DNA from: Paenibacillus algicola
Lineage (GTDB): Bacteria > Bacillota > Bacilli > Paenibacillales > Paenibacillaceae
DNA length: 64,000 bases
NCBI RefSeq assembly: GCF_005577435.1
Contig: NZ_CP040396.1
Coordinates: 2,104,501 to 2,168,500 of the forward strand
Direction: 5' to 3'
Part shown: in pieces, positions 7,941 to 15,982 of the stretch
Layout of the letters: every line of letters starts with the position of its first letter
How positions within the stretch are numbered: the first letter of the stretch is position 1
The notes under the pieces: generated by a model
Told to the model about the DNA's origin: nothing
Seen by the model: only the letters and a program-made list of their open reading frames with translations
Database searches by the model: none
Program-made: the position numbers and the translations under genes

Positions 7941-8689
7941 AAATGGGTTATTTGTTCTGGGGCTGGTACACCATTGGACTGATCCTCATGCTGACCTATG
8001 AGGTACCAGATCTCCTTCATTTCTCCAACGGACTTTTTCTTGTTTTCTTCGCCATGTACGCGTTGACACTAGAACGTCAGGAGCTTCGCTCCAAAAATTT
8101 GCAAAGACATGCTTCGCTCTCGATCTGGGCTCGAGCTGGCATCGTAGCGGTGTCCACTTATATTCTGGAATGGTTTGGAACCGAAACAGGATATCCGTTT
8201 GGAACCTATGAGTACACGGACACGCTGAGCATTTTTGGAGAGGCTGTCCCGATTGCGATCGGCTTTGCCTGGATTGGAGTCATGGTCATGTCGGTGCTGA
8301 TGTCTACAGGCAAGACCCTGCTGACCCGGGCGCTGCAAACCGGCTTCTGGGCCATGCTGCTAGATTTGGTACTGGATCCTGCTGCCTTCGCCAATGAGTT
8401 CTGGCTGTGGAGCGGAACTGGCTTTTATGCCGGAATTCCACTGCAGAATTTCATCAGCTGGTTCGGGGCTGCATTCCTGCTGTCCTTTTTATTTCCACTC
8501 TATCATGAGGGCCGTGACAGCCGTCCGTCCCGTTCTACCGTTTTCTTATATCAAGGGATGCTGGCGATGTTCGGTCTCTTGTCTCTGAAGGAGGGCCTGG
8601 TCGTTCCAGCTCTGATCTCTGTCTTGGGGATCGCAGCCGCGGAGGGGGTGCACCGGTATGCTTCAAGCCCGAAAAAGCAAATGGTTTAA
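7937..8689 (+). CDS. Carotenoid biosynthesis membrane protein, CruF/DUF422-like
   Basis: A 250-residue integral membrane protein with about six to seven hydrophobic helices spread over its length. Its loops include LEWFGTETGYPFGTYEYT and DLVLDPAA, typical of the CruF-like carotenoid biosynthesis family (DUF422). Relatives hydrate the end double bond of acyclic carotenoids. ATG overlaps the crtM stop codon (ATGA), so it is translationally coupled. In this operon it may hydrate or otherwise modify the diapocarotenoid chain. That specific role is inference. Confidence 0.8.
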   Translation: MKMGYLFWGWYTIGLILMLTYEVPDLLHFSNGLFLVFFAMYALTLERQELRSKNLQRHASLSIWARAGIVAVSTYILEWFGTETGYPFGTYEYTDTLSIFGEAVPIAIGFAWIGVMVMSVLMSTGKTLLTRALQTGFWAMLLDLVLDPAAFANEFWLWSGTGFYAGIPLQNFISWFGAAFLLSFLFPLYHEGRDSRPSRSTVFLYQGMLAMFGLLSLKEGLVVPALISVLGIAAAEGVHRYASSPKKQMV

Positions 8690-9416
8690 TGCTCTTTTTC
8701 ACGCTTATAATAAGCACTACTTGCTTCCCCGGCATTTTGATCAAATTTTGCTTCGGGGAGAGCTGGATCCACCGGATCTCCGCCGGCCGGCCCTTTATGC
8801 CATGAATCACAGCTCCTGGTGGGACGGATTGCTGATGTATCATGCGGTCAAGGAGCGCTCAGCTGGTGATCATTTCATCATGATGGATGAGCGGCAGCTT
8901 AGCAAATTCCGTTTTTTTCAGAAGCTGGGCGCATTCTCGATACATAAGCAATCGATGAAAGGGATTCTGAGATCCCTTCACTATGCCTCTGAGCTGATGG
9001 AGCAGGGGAAGAGCGTCTGGATCTTTCCACAGGGCGACATTTATCACAATGATGTCCGGCCGCTGCATTTTCAGCCGGGCATCGGTTATTTGCTCTCACG
9101 CTCACCCTCTCCCATTGTGATTCCGGTAACGACGGTGTTCTCGATGACCTATGTACAGAAGCCGGTGGCAACGATGTGGGCAGGCACCCCGATTGAAGAG
9201 GATTGGTCTTCTACAAGGCGCAGAGAGTCCTCAGCTTGGCTGGCGGCGCGGCTGGAGCAACAGCTGGACCGTCATAAGGCTTTGGTGGTCGAGGATCAAT
9301 GTGGTCCCCAAAGCGGCTTTAACCCGATTCTAAAAAAAAGCTCCTCCACGGATGCTTTGTTTGAGGACTTCCAGAGGAGGACACAGTGGTGGAAACGTTT
9401 CTTCAAATCCTCTTAA
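8658..9416 (+). CDS. PlsC-type acyltransferase of the carotenoid operon
   Basis: Lysophospholipid acyltransferase-like protein of 252 residues. NHSSWWDG near residue 37 is the catalytic HX4D motif, and VWIFPQGD replaces the usual FPEGT acceptor motif. No long N-terminal anchor is present, so membrane association is probably peripheral. The start at ATG 8658 follows GGAGGGGG at 8642-8649 and overlaps the previous gene by 32 bases. By analogy with staphyloxanthin and other C30 glycoside clusters it should acylate the sugar on the carotenoid, although staphylococcal CrtO belongs to a different fold. The acyl acceptor is inferred from context. Confidence 0.82.
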   Translation: MLQARKSKWFNALFHAYNKHYLLPRHFDQILLRGELDPPDLRRPALYAMNHSSWWDGLLMYHAVKERSAGDHFIMMDERQLSKFRFFQKLGAFSIHKQSMKGILRSLHYASELMEQGKSVWIFPQGDIYHNDVRPLHFQPGIGYLLSRSPSPIVIPVTTVFSMTYVQKPVATMWAGTPIEEDWSSTRRRESSAWLAARLEQQLDRHKALVVEDQCGPQSGFNPILKKSSSTDALFEDFQRRTQWWKRFFKSS

Positions 9417-10546
9417 TTATACTGATGCTGCAATTTTTGTACGTCTTGTGGAACGGCTGGGGCTGGTTCACTTCCGGCTTAAGCAGCGTCAGCCGCCGGG
9501 ATGCCAGTGCTGCGCCCGCTGCTCTCATCTCTGTTCTGATTCCTGCCCGTAATGAGGAACGCAACATAGATGATGCCTTGCGATCTGTACTGGCAAGCGA
9601 TTATCCCCATCTGGAAGTGCTCGTGCTGGATGACCGCTCGGAGGATGGTACAGCAGAGGCTGTTCGAAGAATAAGCGGCATGGATTCGCGCGTTAAACTT
9701 CTTGAGGGCAAAGAAATGCCAGACGGCTGGAGTGGAAAAGTTCATGCCTGCCATCAGCTATCGGAAGCAGCGGCAGGGGAATGGTGGCTGTTTATGGATG
9801 CCGATGCCCGTCTGAAGCCAGGTGCCCTGACATGGGCTATGCAGGTCGCAGAGCGACAGGGAAGAGGAATGATTACAGGATTTCCGTTTCAGGTCGTTGG
9901 AACCTGGATGGAAAAACTGATTGTACCGCTGATGACCTTTACAATTTTATGCCATTTGCCCATACGCTGGATCAAGCGAACCTCGCATCCGCTGCTTGCT
10001 GCTGCACATGGCGCCTTTATCTTGGTGGAGCGGGACAGCTATCAGCGGGTCGGCGGTCATCTCGGAATCCGAAATGAGCTGGTCGACGATATGGCCCTCG
10101 TCCGCAGCTTCAAGCGAGGCAAGGAGCCGGTTCAGCTTGCGGATATTCATCGACATGTGACCATGAGAATGTATCATACCAGTGCCGAGGTCTGGAGCGG
10201 CTACCGCAAAAATATTTTTGAAGGACTGGGCAGAAGCATTCCCTTACTGACAGCCATGAGCTTGTTCTATTTTATTCTGTATGTATTTCCTGTCTTGATG
10301 CTGGCTTACAGTCTCATTCTTGCAGGTACAGACTTGGGATCATCAGAGCTTATGATATGGTCCGCCTGCTGCGTACTGACTGGGATTACAGTCAAAATGG
10401 CAGCGGATGTGAATCAAGGCCAGCCGGCCTGGCTGTCTATTTTCCAGCCGATCAGTATGCTGCTGGTTATACTTCTGGCACTGGACTCATGCCGAACCGC
10501 TTACACCAGCCGGGGCTACCAATGGAAGGGACGTTATTATTCATGA
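9386..10546 (+). CDS. crtQ: Family 2 glycosyltransferase, CrtQ-like
   Basis: Inverting GT2 enzyme, 386 residues, with an N-terminal membrane helix, a GT-A domain (SVLIPARNEERNIDD, LEVLVLDDRSEDGT, then FMDADARL as the DXD site, and NELVDDMALV) and two to three C-terminal helices. WSGKVHACHQ and the C-terminal WKGRYYS match the pattern in staphylococcal CrtQ, which glucosylates diaponeurosporenoate. The start is GTG 9386 or the adjacent GTG 9389, behind GAGGAGG at 9374-9380. It overlaps genes on both sides. Likely role: adding a hexose to the carotenoid carboxyl group at the membrane. Confidence 0.85.
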   Translation: MVETFLQILLIILMLQFLYVLWNGWGWFTSGLSSVSRRDASAAPAALISVLIPARNEERNIDDALRSVLASDYPHLEVLVLDDRSEDGTAEAVRRISGMDSRVKLLEGKEMPDGWSGKVHACHQLSEAAAGEWWLFMDADARLKPGALTWAMQVAERQGRGMITGFPFQVVGTWMEKLIVPLMTFTILCHLPIRWIKRTSHPLLAAAHGAFILVERDSYQRVGGHLGIRNELVDDMALVRSFKRGKEPVQLADIHRHVTMRMYHTSAEVWSGYRKNIFEGLGRSIPLLTAMSLFYFILYVFPVLMLAYSLILAGTDLGSSELMIWSACCVLTGITVKMAADVNQGQPAWLSIFQPISMLLVILLALDSCRTAYTSRGYQWKGRYYS

Positions 10547-12015
10547 AAAGAACAGCCATTATTGTAGGCGCTGGACTAGGAGGACTCTCCTGCGCAATCA
10601 AGCTTGCGTCTTCCGGCTACCAGGTTACGGTTCTGGAGCAGCAGGACCAGGTTGGCGGAAAGCTGCAGCGTGTGCAGGATAACGGATATTATTTTGACCG
10701 TGGTCCCAGTACAATAACGATGCCACAAGCCTTTGAACGGGTGTTTGCGGACAGCGGACGAAAGATGGAGGACTACCTTCAGCTCATTCCGCTGGATCCG
10801 CACACCCGTAATTTTTTTGCAGACGGATTGACTGTAGATATGACCTCAGACATTGCGAGCCTGGAGCAGCAGATCGCCAAGTACAGCCCGGAAGACGCTT
10901 CCCGGCTGAGAGGATTTCTGTCTGAATCTGCGGCTCTTTATCATCAGGCGGATCGGCATTTTCTAAATACGCTTATGCTGGATACCTCATCGAAGCTGTC
11001 GCCTTCCCTGGTCTCAGCCTTCCTTAGAATCCGGCCGCTCACCTCCCTGCAAAAGCTTCTTGCCCGTTACTTCCGTCATCCCAATACGTTAATGATGTTC
11101 GGAAGATATGCGACCTATGTCGGGGCATCTCCATATCGGGCGCCAGCGATCTTTGGCATGATGGCCCATCTGGAAGGCATGGGGGTTTATGGAGTCAAGG
11201 GCGGAACCTACAGCATTCCACAGGCCTTTCGCAAGGTTGCCGAAGAGCTCGGCGTTGATATCGAGACGGGCGTCAGGGTTCAGCAGCTGATTATCGAGGG
11301 TAAACGTGTTACAGGAGTGGAAACGGAAGAGAAGACATACAGGGCGGATGTTGTTGTGATGAATGGAGACGTGCTCAGTGCGTGCCGGGATTTAATTCCA
11401 GAACTAAAGCGTCCAGGAATGCGGAATGCGCGGATTGCTTCCTATGAGCCCTCCATTTCCGGTCTTACGGCGCTCATTGGCGTGAGGCGCAAATATGATC
11501 ATCTGCTGCATCATAATGTGTTTTTTCCAGAGCGGTATGCAGCAGAGTTTGAGCATATTTTTGACCAGAGGAAGCCGCCTCAAGAGCCTACAGCATATAT
11601 TTGCTATTCTGGCTATACGGAGGCCGGGATGGCCCCGGAAGGAGGCAGTAACCTGTTTCTGCTGCTGAATGCTCCGTACACCTCTCCCGAATGGAGCTGG
11701 GAGCAGGATGGCAAGGCATATCAGGCCTCCATACTAACGCGGCTGGACTCGCTGGGCTTGGATGGCATCCAGGAGGCGGAGGTGCTGCGCTGGTATACGC
11801 CGGAGGACCTGGAGCGAGATACCAGTGCATTCCGGGGCGCTATTTATGGCATTTCGTCTAATTCAGCCAGACAGACCTTTGCTCGTCCATCCAATCGGTT
11901 GAAGGGACTAGATTGTCTCTGGTTTGTAGGAGGAACGACCAACCCGGGTGGAGGGACGCCTCTGGTTACCCTATCGGGGCAGCTTGTCGCACAGGAGATC
12001 ATCAATCAAGGCTGA
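10543..12015 (+). CDS. crtP: CrtP-like diaponeurosporene oxidase
   Basis: CrtI-family FAD enzyme of 490 residues. GAGLGGLSCAIKLASSG and LEQQDQVGGKLQR bind FAD, DRGPSTITMPQAFERVF follows, YTPEDLE and FRGAIYGI lie near the end, and FVGGTTNPGGGTPLVTLSG closes the protein. These blocks align better with staphylococcal CrtP (terminal methyl oxidation to aldehyde or acid) than with CrtN. The start at ATG 10543 overlaps the glycosyltransferase stop by 4 bases (ATGA). With three CrtI-family members, an acyltransferase and a glycosyltransferase, the operon predicts a carboxylated, sugar-linked C30 product. Confidence 0.87.
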   Translation: MKRTAIIVGAGLGGLSCAIKLASSGYQVTVLEQQDQVGGKLQRVQDNGYYFDRGPSTITMPQAFERVFADSGRKMEDYLQLIPLDPHTRNFFADGLTVDMTSDIASLEQQIAKYSPEDASRLRGFLSESAALYHQADRHFLNTLMLDTSSKLSPSLVSAFLRIRPLTSLQKLLARYFRHPNTLMMFGRYATYVGASPYRAPAIFGMMAHLEGMGVYGVKGGTYSIPQAFRKVAEELGVDIETGVRVQQLIIEGKRVTGVETEEKTYRADVVVMNGDVLSACRDLIPELKRPGMRNARIASYEPSISGLTALIGVRRKYDHLLHHNVFFPERYAAEFEHIFDQRKPPQEPTAYICYSGYTEAGMAPEGGSNLFLLLNAPYTSPEWSWEQDGKAYQASILTRLDSLGLDGIQEAEVLRWYTPEDLERDTSAFRGAIYGISSNSARQTFARPSNRLKGLDCLWFVGGTTNPGGGTPLVTLSGQLVAQEIINQG

Positions 12016-12041
12016 CTACATGGTTGAAGGAGGAGACATAG

Positions 12042-12557
12042 ATGAAGGGAAGACCACAGGCTAAGGATTATCCGGAATATTATGAGAAATATATTGGGCT
12101 CATTCAAGAACCCCAAATTGTTGAGGTGCTGGCAGCACAGCAGGCTGAAGCTGCAGAGCTGTTCGGTGCACTCAATGAGGATCAGGCTAATGGCTGTTAT
12201 GAGGAAGGAAAGTGGACCGTTAAAGAGGTGTTTGGTCATATTTTTGATCATGAACGCCTGTTAAGCTATTGGCTGTACCGGTTTGCACGAGGGGATGCCA
12301 TGCCTTTGACGAGCTCCGATCGGGAAAGCTTCGTGAAGCTGGCAGATTACAAGCATAGAGAGCTTGACTCCATGATCGACGAATATAAAGCTGTTCGTCA
12401 GTCCACGATTCAGCTCCTTAAGGGGCTTCCTGAAGAGGCTTGGGAACGCCATGGCTTCGCAGGTGAGGTGCTACTCTCTGTGCGGGCGATGGCATACATT
12501 ATTGCAGGTCATGAAAAATATCATTTAAAGATCATCCGGGAGCGGTATCTATCCTAG
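12042..12557 (+). CDS. DinB-like four-helix protein
   Basis: A 171-residue protein of the DinB/YfiT-like metal-binding superfamily. The pattern is a four-helix bundle with histidines at matching places: FGHIFDHER near residue 68 and AGHEKYHLKII near residue 157, the expected metal triad. WTVKEVFGHI is a typical core segment. AGGAGGAGAC precedes ATG 12042, 26 bases after crtP, so it may ride on the carotenoid transcript. Relatives include thiol-dependent transferases and damage-inducible proteins. No substrate can be named and a pathway role is uncertain. Confidence 0.8.
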   Translation: MKGRPQAKDYPEYYEKYIGLIQEPQIVEVLAAQQAEAAELFGALNEDQANGCYEEGKWTVKEVFGHIFDHERLLSYWLYRFARGDAMPLTSSDRESFVKLADYKHRELDSMIDEYKAVRQSTIQLLKGLPEEAWERHGFAGEVLLSVRAMAYIIAGHEKYHLKIIRERYLS

Positions 12558-12570
12558 TGCATACCGTGAA

Positions 12571-13299
12571 CTACAGCGATTTATAGAACATCACAAATGA
12601 GACTGCAACGGTAAATATACCTCCCAACTTGGTACAGAAGTAGTAGAAATCACTCGGTTGAGGGTTTTTGACATAAATCCATTCAAAGGACATCCAGAAC
12701 CAAAACGTCTGATAACGCTCGAATAAAAAGAGACAGCAGCCATGAATCAGCAATAGAATGGAGAGCACATACAGCCATCGCTGGCCTTGTAACGGCTGAT
12801 GCTTCTCGTACGCGGCCTGAACGAATGCTACGGGATGATAGTACGGCTCGTCTTCTGCCAGCTTTCTGACACCGCCAATATAAACGCTATGTCTGTTGAC
12901 TGTATTGCCGTAAGAGTCCTCAGCAGTTAATCGGCCCGCAGACTCTCTGACTCTGTAGACTTCACCGTCAGGGTATGTTACGAGGTACTCAGCGCTGCTG
13001 TCTTCTTGAGAGTCAGGGCTGTCCGTATGGTCAAGAAGCTTCTCTACCACATATTCTTCTTTAGCGATGGTAATTTGAACCTGATCATCCTGCCCGGGTT
13101 GTACTTCAATAAGTGGACCAGTGCTTGATATGTATTGCAGACGGTTAGGATGTGAAGCAGATGACAGCTTGTATTTGTGATCTGCTGCGTGAAAAATATG
13201 CTGACTATAATATGTAGCTCCAAATATCCAAACGGCTACAATGCCAGCCATAAGCAAAAGAACAATGATCATAGGTTTGTAGGATCGAAGCAAGCTCAT
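12571..13299 (-). CDS. Membrane protein of unknown function
   Basis: A 242-residue protein with one N-terminal helix (residues ~9-30, IIVLLLMAGIVAVWIFGA), an extracytoplasmic domain of about 140 residues, and two to three C-terminal helices (LYVLSILLLIHGCCLFLF and the last 25 residues). The outer domain is polar, with beta-type segments such as YLVTYPDGEVYRVRES. AGAGAGG lies before the ATG on the minus strand. It is convergent with the DinB-like gene, leaving a 13-base gap. I recognise no catalytic motif. Confidence 0.7.
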   Translation of the reverse strand: MSLLRSYKPMIIVLLLMAGIVAVWIFGATYYSQHIFHAADHKYKLSSASHPNRLQYISSTGPLIEVQPGQDDQVQITIAKEEYVVEKLLDHTDSPDSQEDSSAEYLVTYPDGEVYRVRESAGRLTAEDSYGNTVNRHSVYIGGVRKLAEDEPYYHPVAFVQAAYEKHQPLQGQRWLYVLSILLLIHGCCLFLFERYQTFWFWMSFEWIYVKNPQPSDFYYFCTKLGGIFTVAVSFVMFYKSL

Positions 13300-13330
13300 T
13301 CACACCTCTCTGACATTGCAGATATTATAA

Positions 13331-13364
13331 AAGGCGCTCACCGACAATGTCTAGTGAGCGCCTT
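13331..13364 (-). terminator. Rho-independent terminator of the yxcD pair
   Basis: A perfect 11-bp stem AAGGCGCTCAC/GTGAGCGCCTT with a 12-base loop. On the minus strand it is followed by TTATAATA, right after the yxcD-like gene. Confidence 0.8.
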
Positions 13365-13378
13365 AGCTATGCTGTGAT

Positions 13379-13657
13379 TTATTGCGATACGACGGCAATA
13401 ATCTCGTCTTCCAGCTCCAGGCGTACCTGTTCCCGGTAGGCCCGGATTCTGTACTCGGAGTTGAGGTAGCGCAGAATAGCCTCCATAAGGTTGGCTTCGA
13501 TCAGATACTGACTGCGATCATGCACCCATACCTCAGCAGTATAGCCGGTGTCTTCGTCCCAGTTGAGTTCTACAGTAACGTCTGTAGGCTTTACGCCTTT
13601 ACGTTCAGCCTGGTGAAGACATACGGCATTGATAATCTCGTCCATGCTTAAGACCAT
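13379..13657 (-). CDS. yxcD: YxcD-like protein (DUF2653)
   Basis: A 92-residue soluble protein resembling Bacillus YxcD (DUF2653): it starts with MDEIINAVCLHQAERKG, has an acidic mid-section (VELNWDEDTGYTAEVWV), and ends in a helix predicted to pack on a small alpha/beta fold. AGAAGG precedes ATG 13657. The gene starts 2 bases after the upstream membrane protein's stop, so the two form an operon ending at a strong terminator. The function of the family is unknown. Confidence 0.75.
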   Translation of the reverse strand: MVLSMDEIINAVCLHQAERKGVKPTDVTVELNWDEDTGYTAEVWVHDRSQYLIEANLMEAILRYLNSEYRIRAYREQVRLELEDEIIAVVSQ

Positions 13658-13659
13658 AA

Positions 13660-14097
13660 TTAGTACCTTCTGTTACGATCGTCTACGTCAGTGTCTACGT
13701 TGCGGCGGCGATTCTTAACAGCTCTCACTACAGCCATCACAATCATAATCAAAGCCCATACGGCAATCAGGTTAATCAGAAGTCCCATGATTTCACCCAT
13801 GAAGCCCATACCAGCGAACATCCCGCCGAAGAGCAGACCTGCCAGGCCACCGATCATAAGACCTTTCATAAGGCTGCCGCCGCTGAAGAAGCCGCGGTTC
13901 TGTGTAGCTGCCCCTGTTGTGTTATTCGTGTTGTTCGTCGTGGATTTCTGTACATTATCATCCGCTTTCTTCGGCGTGGACTGGAAGCTTTTCTTACCTG
14001 AGCTGAATCCGCCGCCTCTTCTTGCATCTACAGAATCCGGAGCAATGGTTACCAGAAACATGGTAAGCACGACTAAGATCGCGAGTAGTTTTTTCAT
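13660..14097 (-). CDS. Secretory or membrane protein with Arg/Gly-Ser-rich segment
   Basis: A 145-residue protein with an N-terminal signal-like helix (MKKLLAILVVLTMFLVT), a basic Gly/Ser stretch (RRGGGFSSGKKSF), an Asn/Thr-rich linker, a Gly/Met-rich hydrophobic region (GLMIGGLAGLLFGGMFAG), a second hydrophobic segment, and an Arg/Asp-rich cytoplasmic tail. This arrangement resembles the membrane proteins that accompany YxcD-type genes and the N-terminal part of Tim44-like proteins. GGGAGG is present upstream with a long 14-base spacer. Function unknown. Confidence 0.7.
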   Translation of the reverse strand: MKKLLAILVVLTMFLVTIAPDSVDARRGGGFSSGKKSFQSTPKKADDNVQKSTTNNTNNTTGAATQNRGFFSGGSLMKGLMIGGLAGLLFGGMFAGMGFMGEIMGLLINLIAVWALIMIVMAVVRAVKNRRRNVDTDVDDRNRRY

Positions 14098-14180
14098 CGT
14101 GTTCTTTCGAACCTCCCAAAAATAAAATTAGTGATCATACTTTAGTATACGGACTAGCTCATGATTCGTTTCAAAAATAT

Positions 14181-14732
14181 TTACTCACGTCCGGCAGCAG
14201 CGTAGCTGTGCTCAGTCAGCAGCTTCAGGACCCAATCACACCACTTCAGCTCGGCATCGACCGTCATTAAGGCTTTGGTAGCCAAAATATAACTGCCGAA
14301 CTCTTTGGAGCCGGGGTGGCACTGTCCTTGCGGAATGCCTGCCAAGAGCTCTTCATAATACCGCTTCTTCTCCGTATAAAGCTCCCGGCGTTCCTGGTAA
14401 ATCTCAACGGATACGCCAATCTCGCTTAACCAGAGTGAAAAGGTTCGAAGAGACAGCTCATCCTTGGTGACAGAGGGAGCGATCGGCTGATGCATCCATT
14501 CCCGGAGTTTGCTTATACCGTCTTCCGTGATGGCATAAATCTTCTTGTCAGGCTTGTCGCTCTGCTGAACCCAGTAGGAGCTAAGCAGGCCTTTCTCTTC
14601 CATTCGGGCAAGCAGCGGATAAATCTGACTATGCTTTGCCTGCCAGAAGGGCTGAATTCGAAGCATCAGCTCGTAGCCGGAGGATTCCTTCCGGGCGAGT
14701 AAACCAAGCAGGCCGTATGACAACGTATTCAT
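14181..14732 (-). CDS. PadR-family transcriptional regulator
   Basis: The N-terminal winged helix (NTLSYGLLGLLARKESSGYELM, shown as its conserved core) is followed by the PadR wing (HSQIYPLLARMEEKGLL, KKIYAITEDGISKLREW) and a C-terminal dimerisation helix pair. It binds DNA as a dimer and usually represses efflux or stress genes until a ligand binds. The start at ATG 14732 is preferred because AAAGGGG lies 8 bases before it; ATG 14738 is possible and a longer frame to 14846 runs through its own promoter. An inverted repeat in its promoter suggests autoregulation. No efflux gene is adjacent, so its target is unclear. Confidence 0.88.
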   Translation of the reverse strand: MNTLSYGLLGLLARKESSGYELMLRIQPFWQAKHSQIYPLLARMEEKGLLSSYWVQQSDKPDKKIYAITEDGISKLREWMHQPIAPSVTKDELSLRTFSLWLSEIGVSVEIYQERRELYTEKKRYYEELLAGIPQGQCHPGSKEFGSYILATKALMTVDAELKWCDWVLKLLTEHSYAAAGRE

Positions 14733-14807
14733 GTTCATGACCCCTTTTGGAACTGTATCAGTGAGCCGAAAGCCAGGTGCTCCCGTCTTCCGGGTCCGTT
14801 CATTAAA

Positions 14808-14837
14808 AGTGTACACCATGACTGTATGGTTTGACAA
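14808..14837 (-). promoter_or_regulatory. padR promoter with operator-like inverted repeat in the spacer
   Basis: On the minus strand a -35 TTGTCA (14832-14837) and a -10 TACACT (14808-14813) are 18 bases apart. Inside the spacer ACCAT-6-ATGGT (14815-14830) is a perfect inverted repeat, the size and spacing expected for a PadR dimer. Confidence 0.6.
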
Positions 14838-14862
14838 ATAAGTCACAGAAAATACAAAAAAA

Positions 14863-14885
14863 CATGAGCCGCAGTGCGGCTCATG
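14863..14885 (-). terminator. Rho-independent terminator of carbonic anhydrase
   Basis: A perfect 10-bp stem CATGAGCCGC/GCGGCTCATG with a 3-base loop. It is followed on the minus strand by TTTTTTTGTATT, just beyond the carbonic anhydrase stop codon. Confidence 0.88.
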
Positions 14886-14906
14886 CCAGGGGATGAAAGA
14901 TACTGA

Positions 14907-15476
14907 TCAGGGTGCGCTGTAGCCTTCAACGACCAGATCAAGAGCGCCTGTTGCCGGATGGATCACCATTCCATGAACTGGGGTGTTTCGTGGCAGCAGC
15001 GGATGATTCTTGATCAGGCTGACTGTATTCTCAACCGCAGAGGTTACGTTATCGAAGCCGCGCAGCCATTCATCCAGCTTGATTCCGGAATGATCCAGGG
15101 TGGAGAGCACTTCATCGGAAACGCCGCGCTCTTTCATGGAACTGACCATTCGTTCGGAATTGAGGGAGGCCATACCGCACTCATGATGTCCAACGACGAT
15201 AACTTCCTCAACGTTAAGCTCATAAAGTCCTACTAGAATGGAGCGCATCGCGCTGCCAAACGGGTTGGAGACAATGGCGCCTGCTGTCTTGATGATCTTG
15301 ATGTCGCCATTCTTGAAATTCATAGCTTTAGGAAGCAGTTCAACCAAACGAGTGTCCATACAGGTTACGATCAAGGTTTTCTTGTCGGGAAGCTTGCTCG
15401 TTTCGTAAGCTTCATACTGCTTGTCCTGAACAAATTTGTGGTTGTGCTCCATAATACTGCTAAGCTGAGTCGTCAT
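14907..15476 (-). CDS. Beta-class carbonic anhydrase
   Basis: Zinc enzyme interconverting carbon dioxide and bicarbonate in the cytoplasm, 189 residues. Zinc ligands Cys39, His97 and Cys100 are visible in TCMDTR and GHHECGM, and Asp41/Arg43 form the catalytic dyad. It resembles the shorter Bacillus YvdA-type enzymes. AAGGAGG precedes ATG 15476. It ends at its own hairpin terminator and is probably monocistronic, with the HesB-like gene upstream in the same direction 45 bases away. Confident at family level. Confidence 0.93.
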   Translation of the reverse strand: MTTQLSSIMEHNHKFVQDKQYEAYETSKLPDKKTLIVTCMDTRLVELLPKAMNFKNGDIKIIKTAGAIVSNPFGSAMRSILVGLYELNVEEVIVVGHHECGMASLNSERMVSSMKERGVSDEVLSTLDHSGIKLDEWLRGFDNVTSAVENTVSLIKNHPLLPRNTPVHGMVIHPATGALDLVVEGYSAP

Positions 15477-15521
15477 GATACAATTCCTCCTTGATAATAG
15501 ATAATGTGCTGGGCATGTAAC

Positions 15522-15857
15522 CTACGCCTTCAGGCGGCGGTCCACAAGCTTGACGTTCGTGCTGTAGGTCTGGCCCGTGCTTGACAATCGGAAATGAAGT
15601 CCGCTCGAATTCAGGTCCAGCATCAGCGCTTCCTCGAAAAATACCTCATGATTGCGGCTCATGTAAATAGGGTAAGAAGCTTTCGTGTCCAACGCGACGT
15701 CATTCTCGCCCGGTTGTTCGATAATTTCCAGCCCCGGAACGGCACTCATCACGCAGCCGCAGCCTTCAGAGTCGTGGATCAGCCTGATGACGCCGGGGGA
15801 ATTGCTAAGCTTTCCTTTAAGTTTCTGTTCTGCTGCCTCGGTCAGTTGGATCATCAT
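15522..15857 (-). CDS. HesB/IscA-like iron-sulfur biosynthesis family protein
   Basis: An 111-residue protein of the HesB-like fold. It starts with IQLTEAAEQKLKGKL, has a DSEGCGCVMSAVPG segment with two close cysteines, and ends with a beta-strand region. True A-type carriers have a C-terminal CGC pair, which is missing here; the CGC near residue 34 is the only cysteine cluster, as in the Bacillus YqkB-like branch. It may bind metal without delivering clusters. The start is ATG 15857 or 15854; AAGGAG is 13-16 bases upstream, a long spacer. Confidence 0.75.
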   Translation of the reverse strand: MMIQLTEAAEQKLKGKLSNSPGVIRLIHDSEGCGCVMSAVPGLEIIEQPGENDVALDTKASYPIYMSRNHEVFFEEALMLDLNSSGLHFRLSSTGQTYSTNVKLVDRRLKA

Positions 15858-15982
15858 GGCTGTAACACACTCCTTTTGCTATGTACACACAGATGTGCCT
15901 TCTCAAAAGTTGATTATAAACCTGAAGAAAAGTATCATCAAGTAGAAGGTGTAAACCATATTTAAAAAGCAGGTGAAGTTCG

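Noticed and set aside
12558..12570. Terminator between the DinB-like gene and the convergent membrane protein gene
   Set aside because: Only 13 bases separate them and no stem-loop with T-run is visible.
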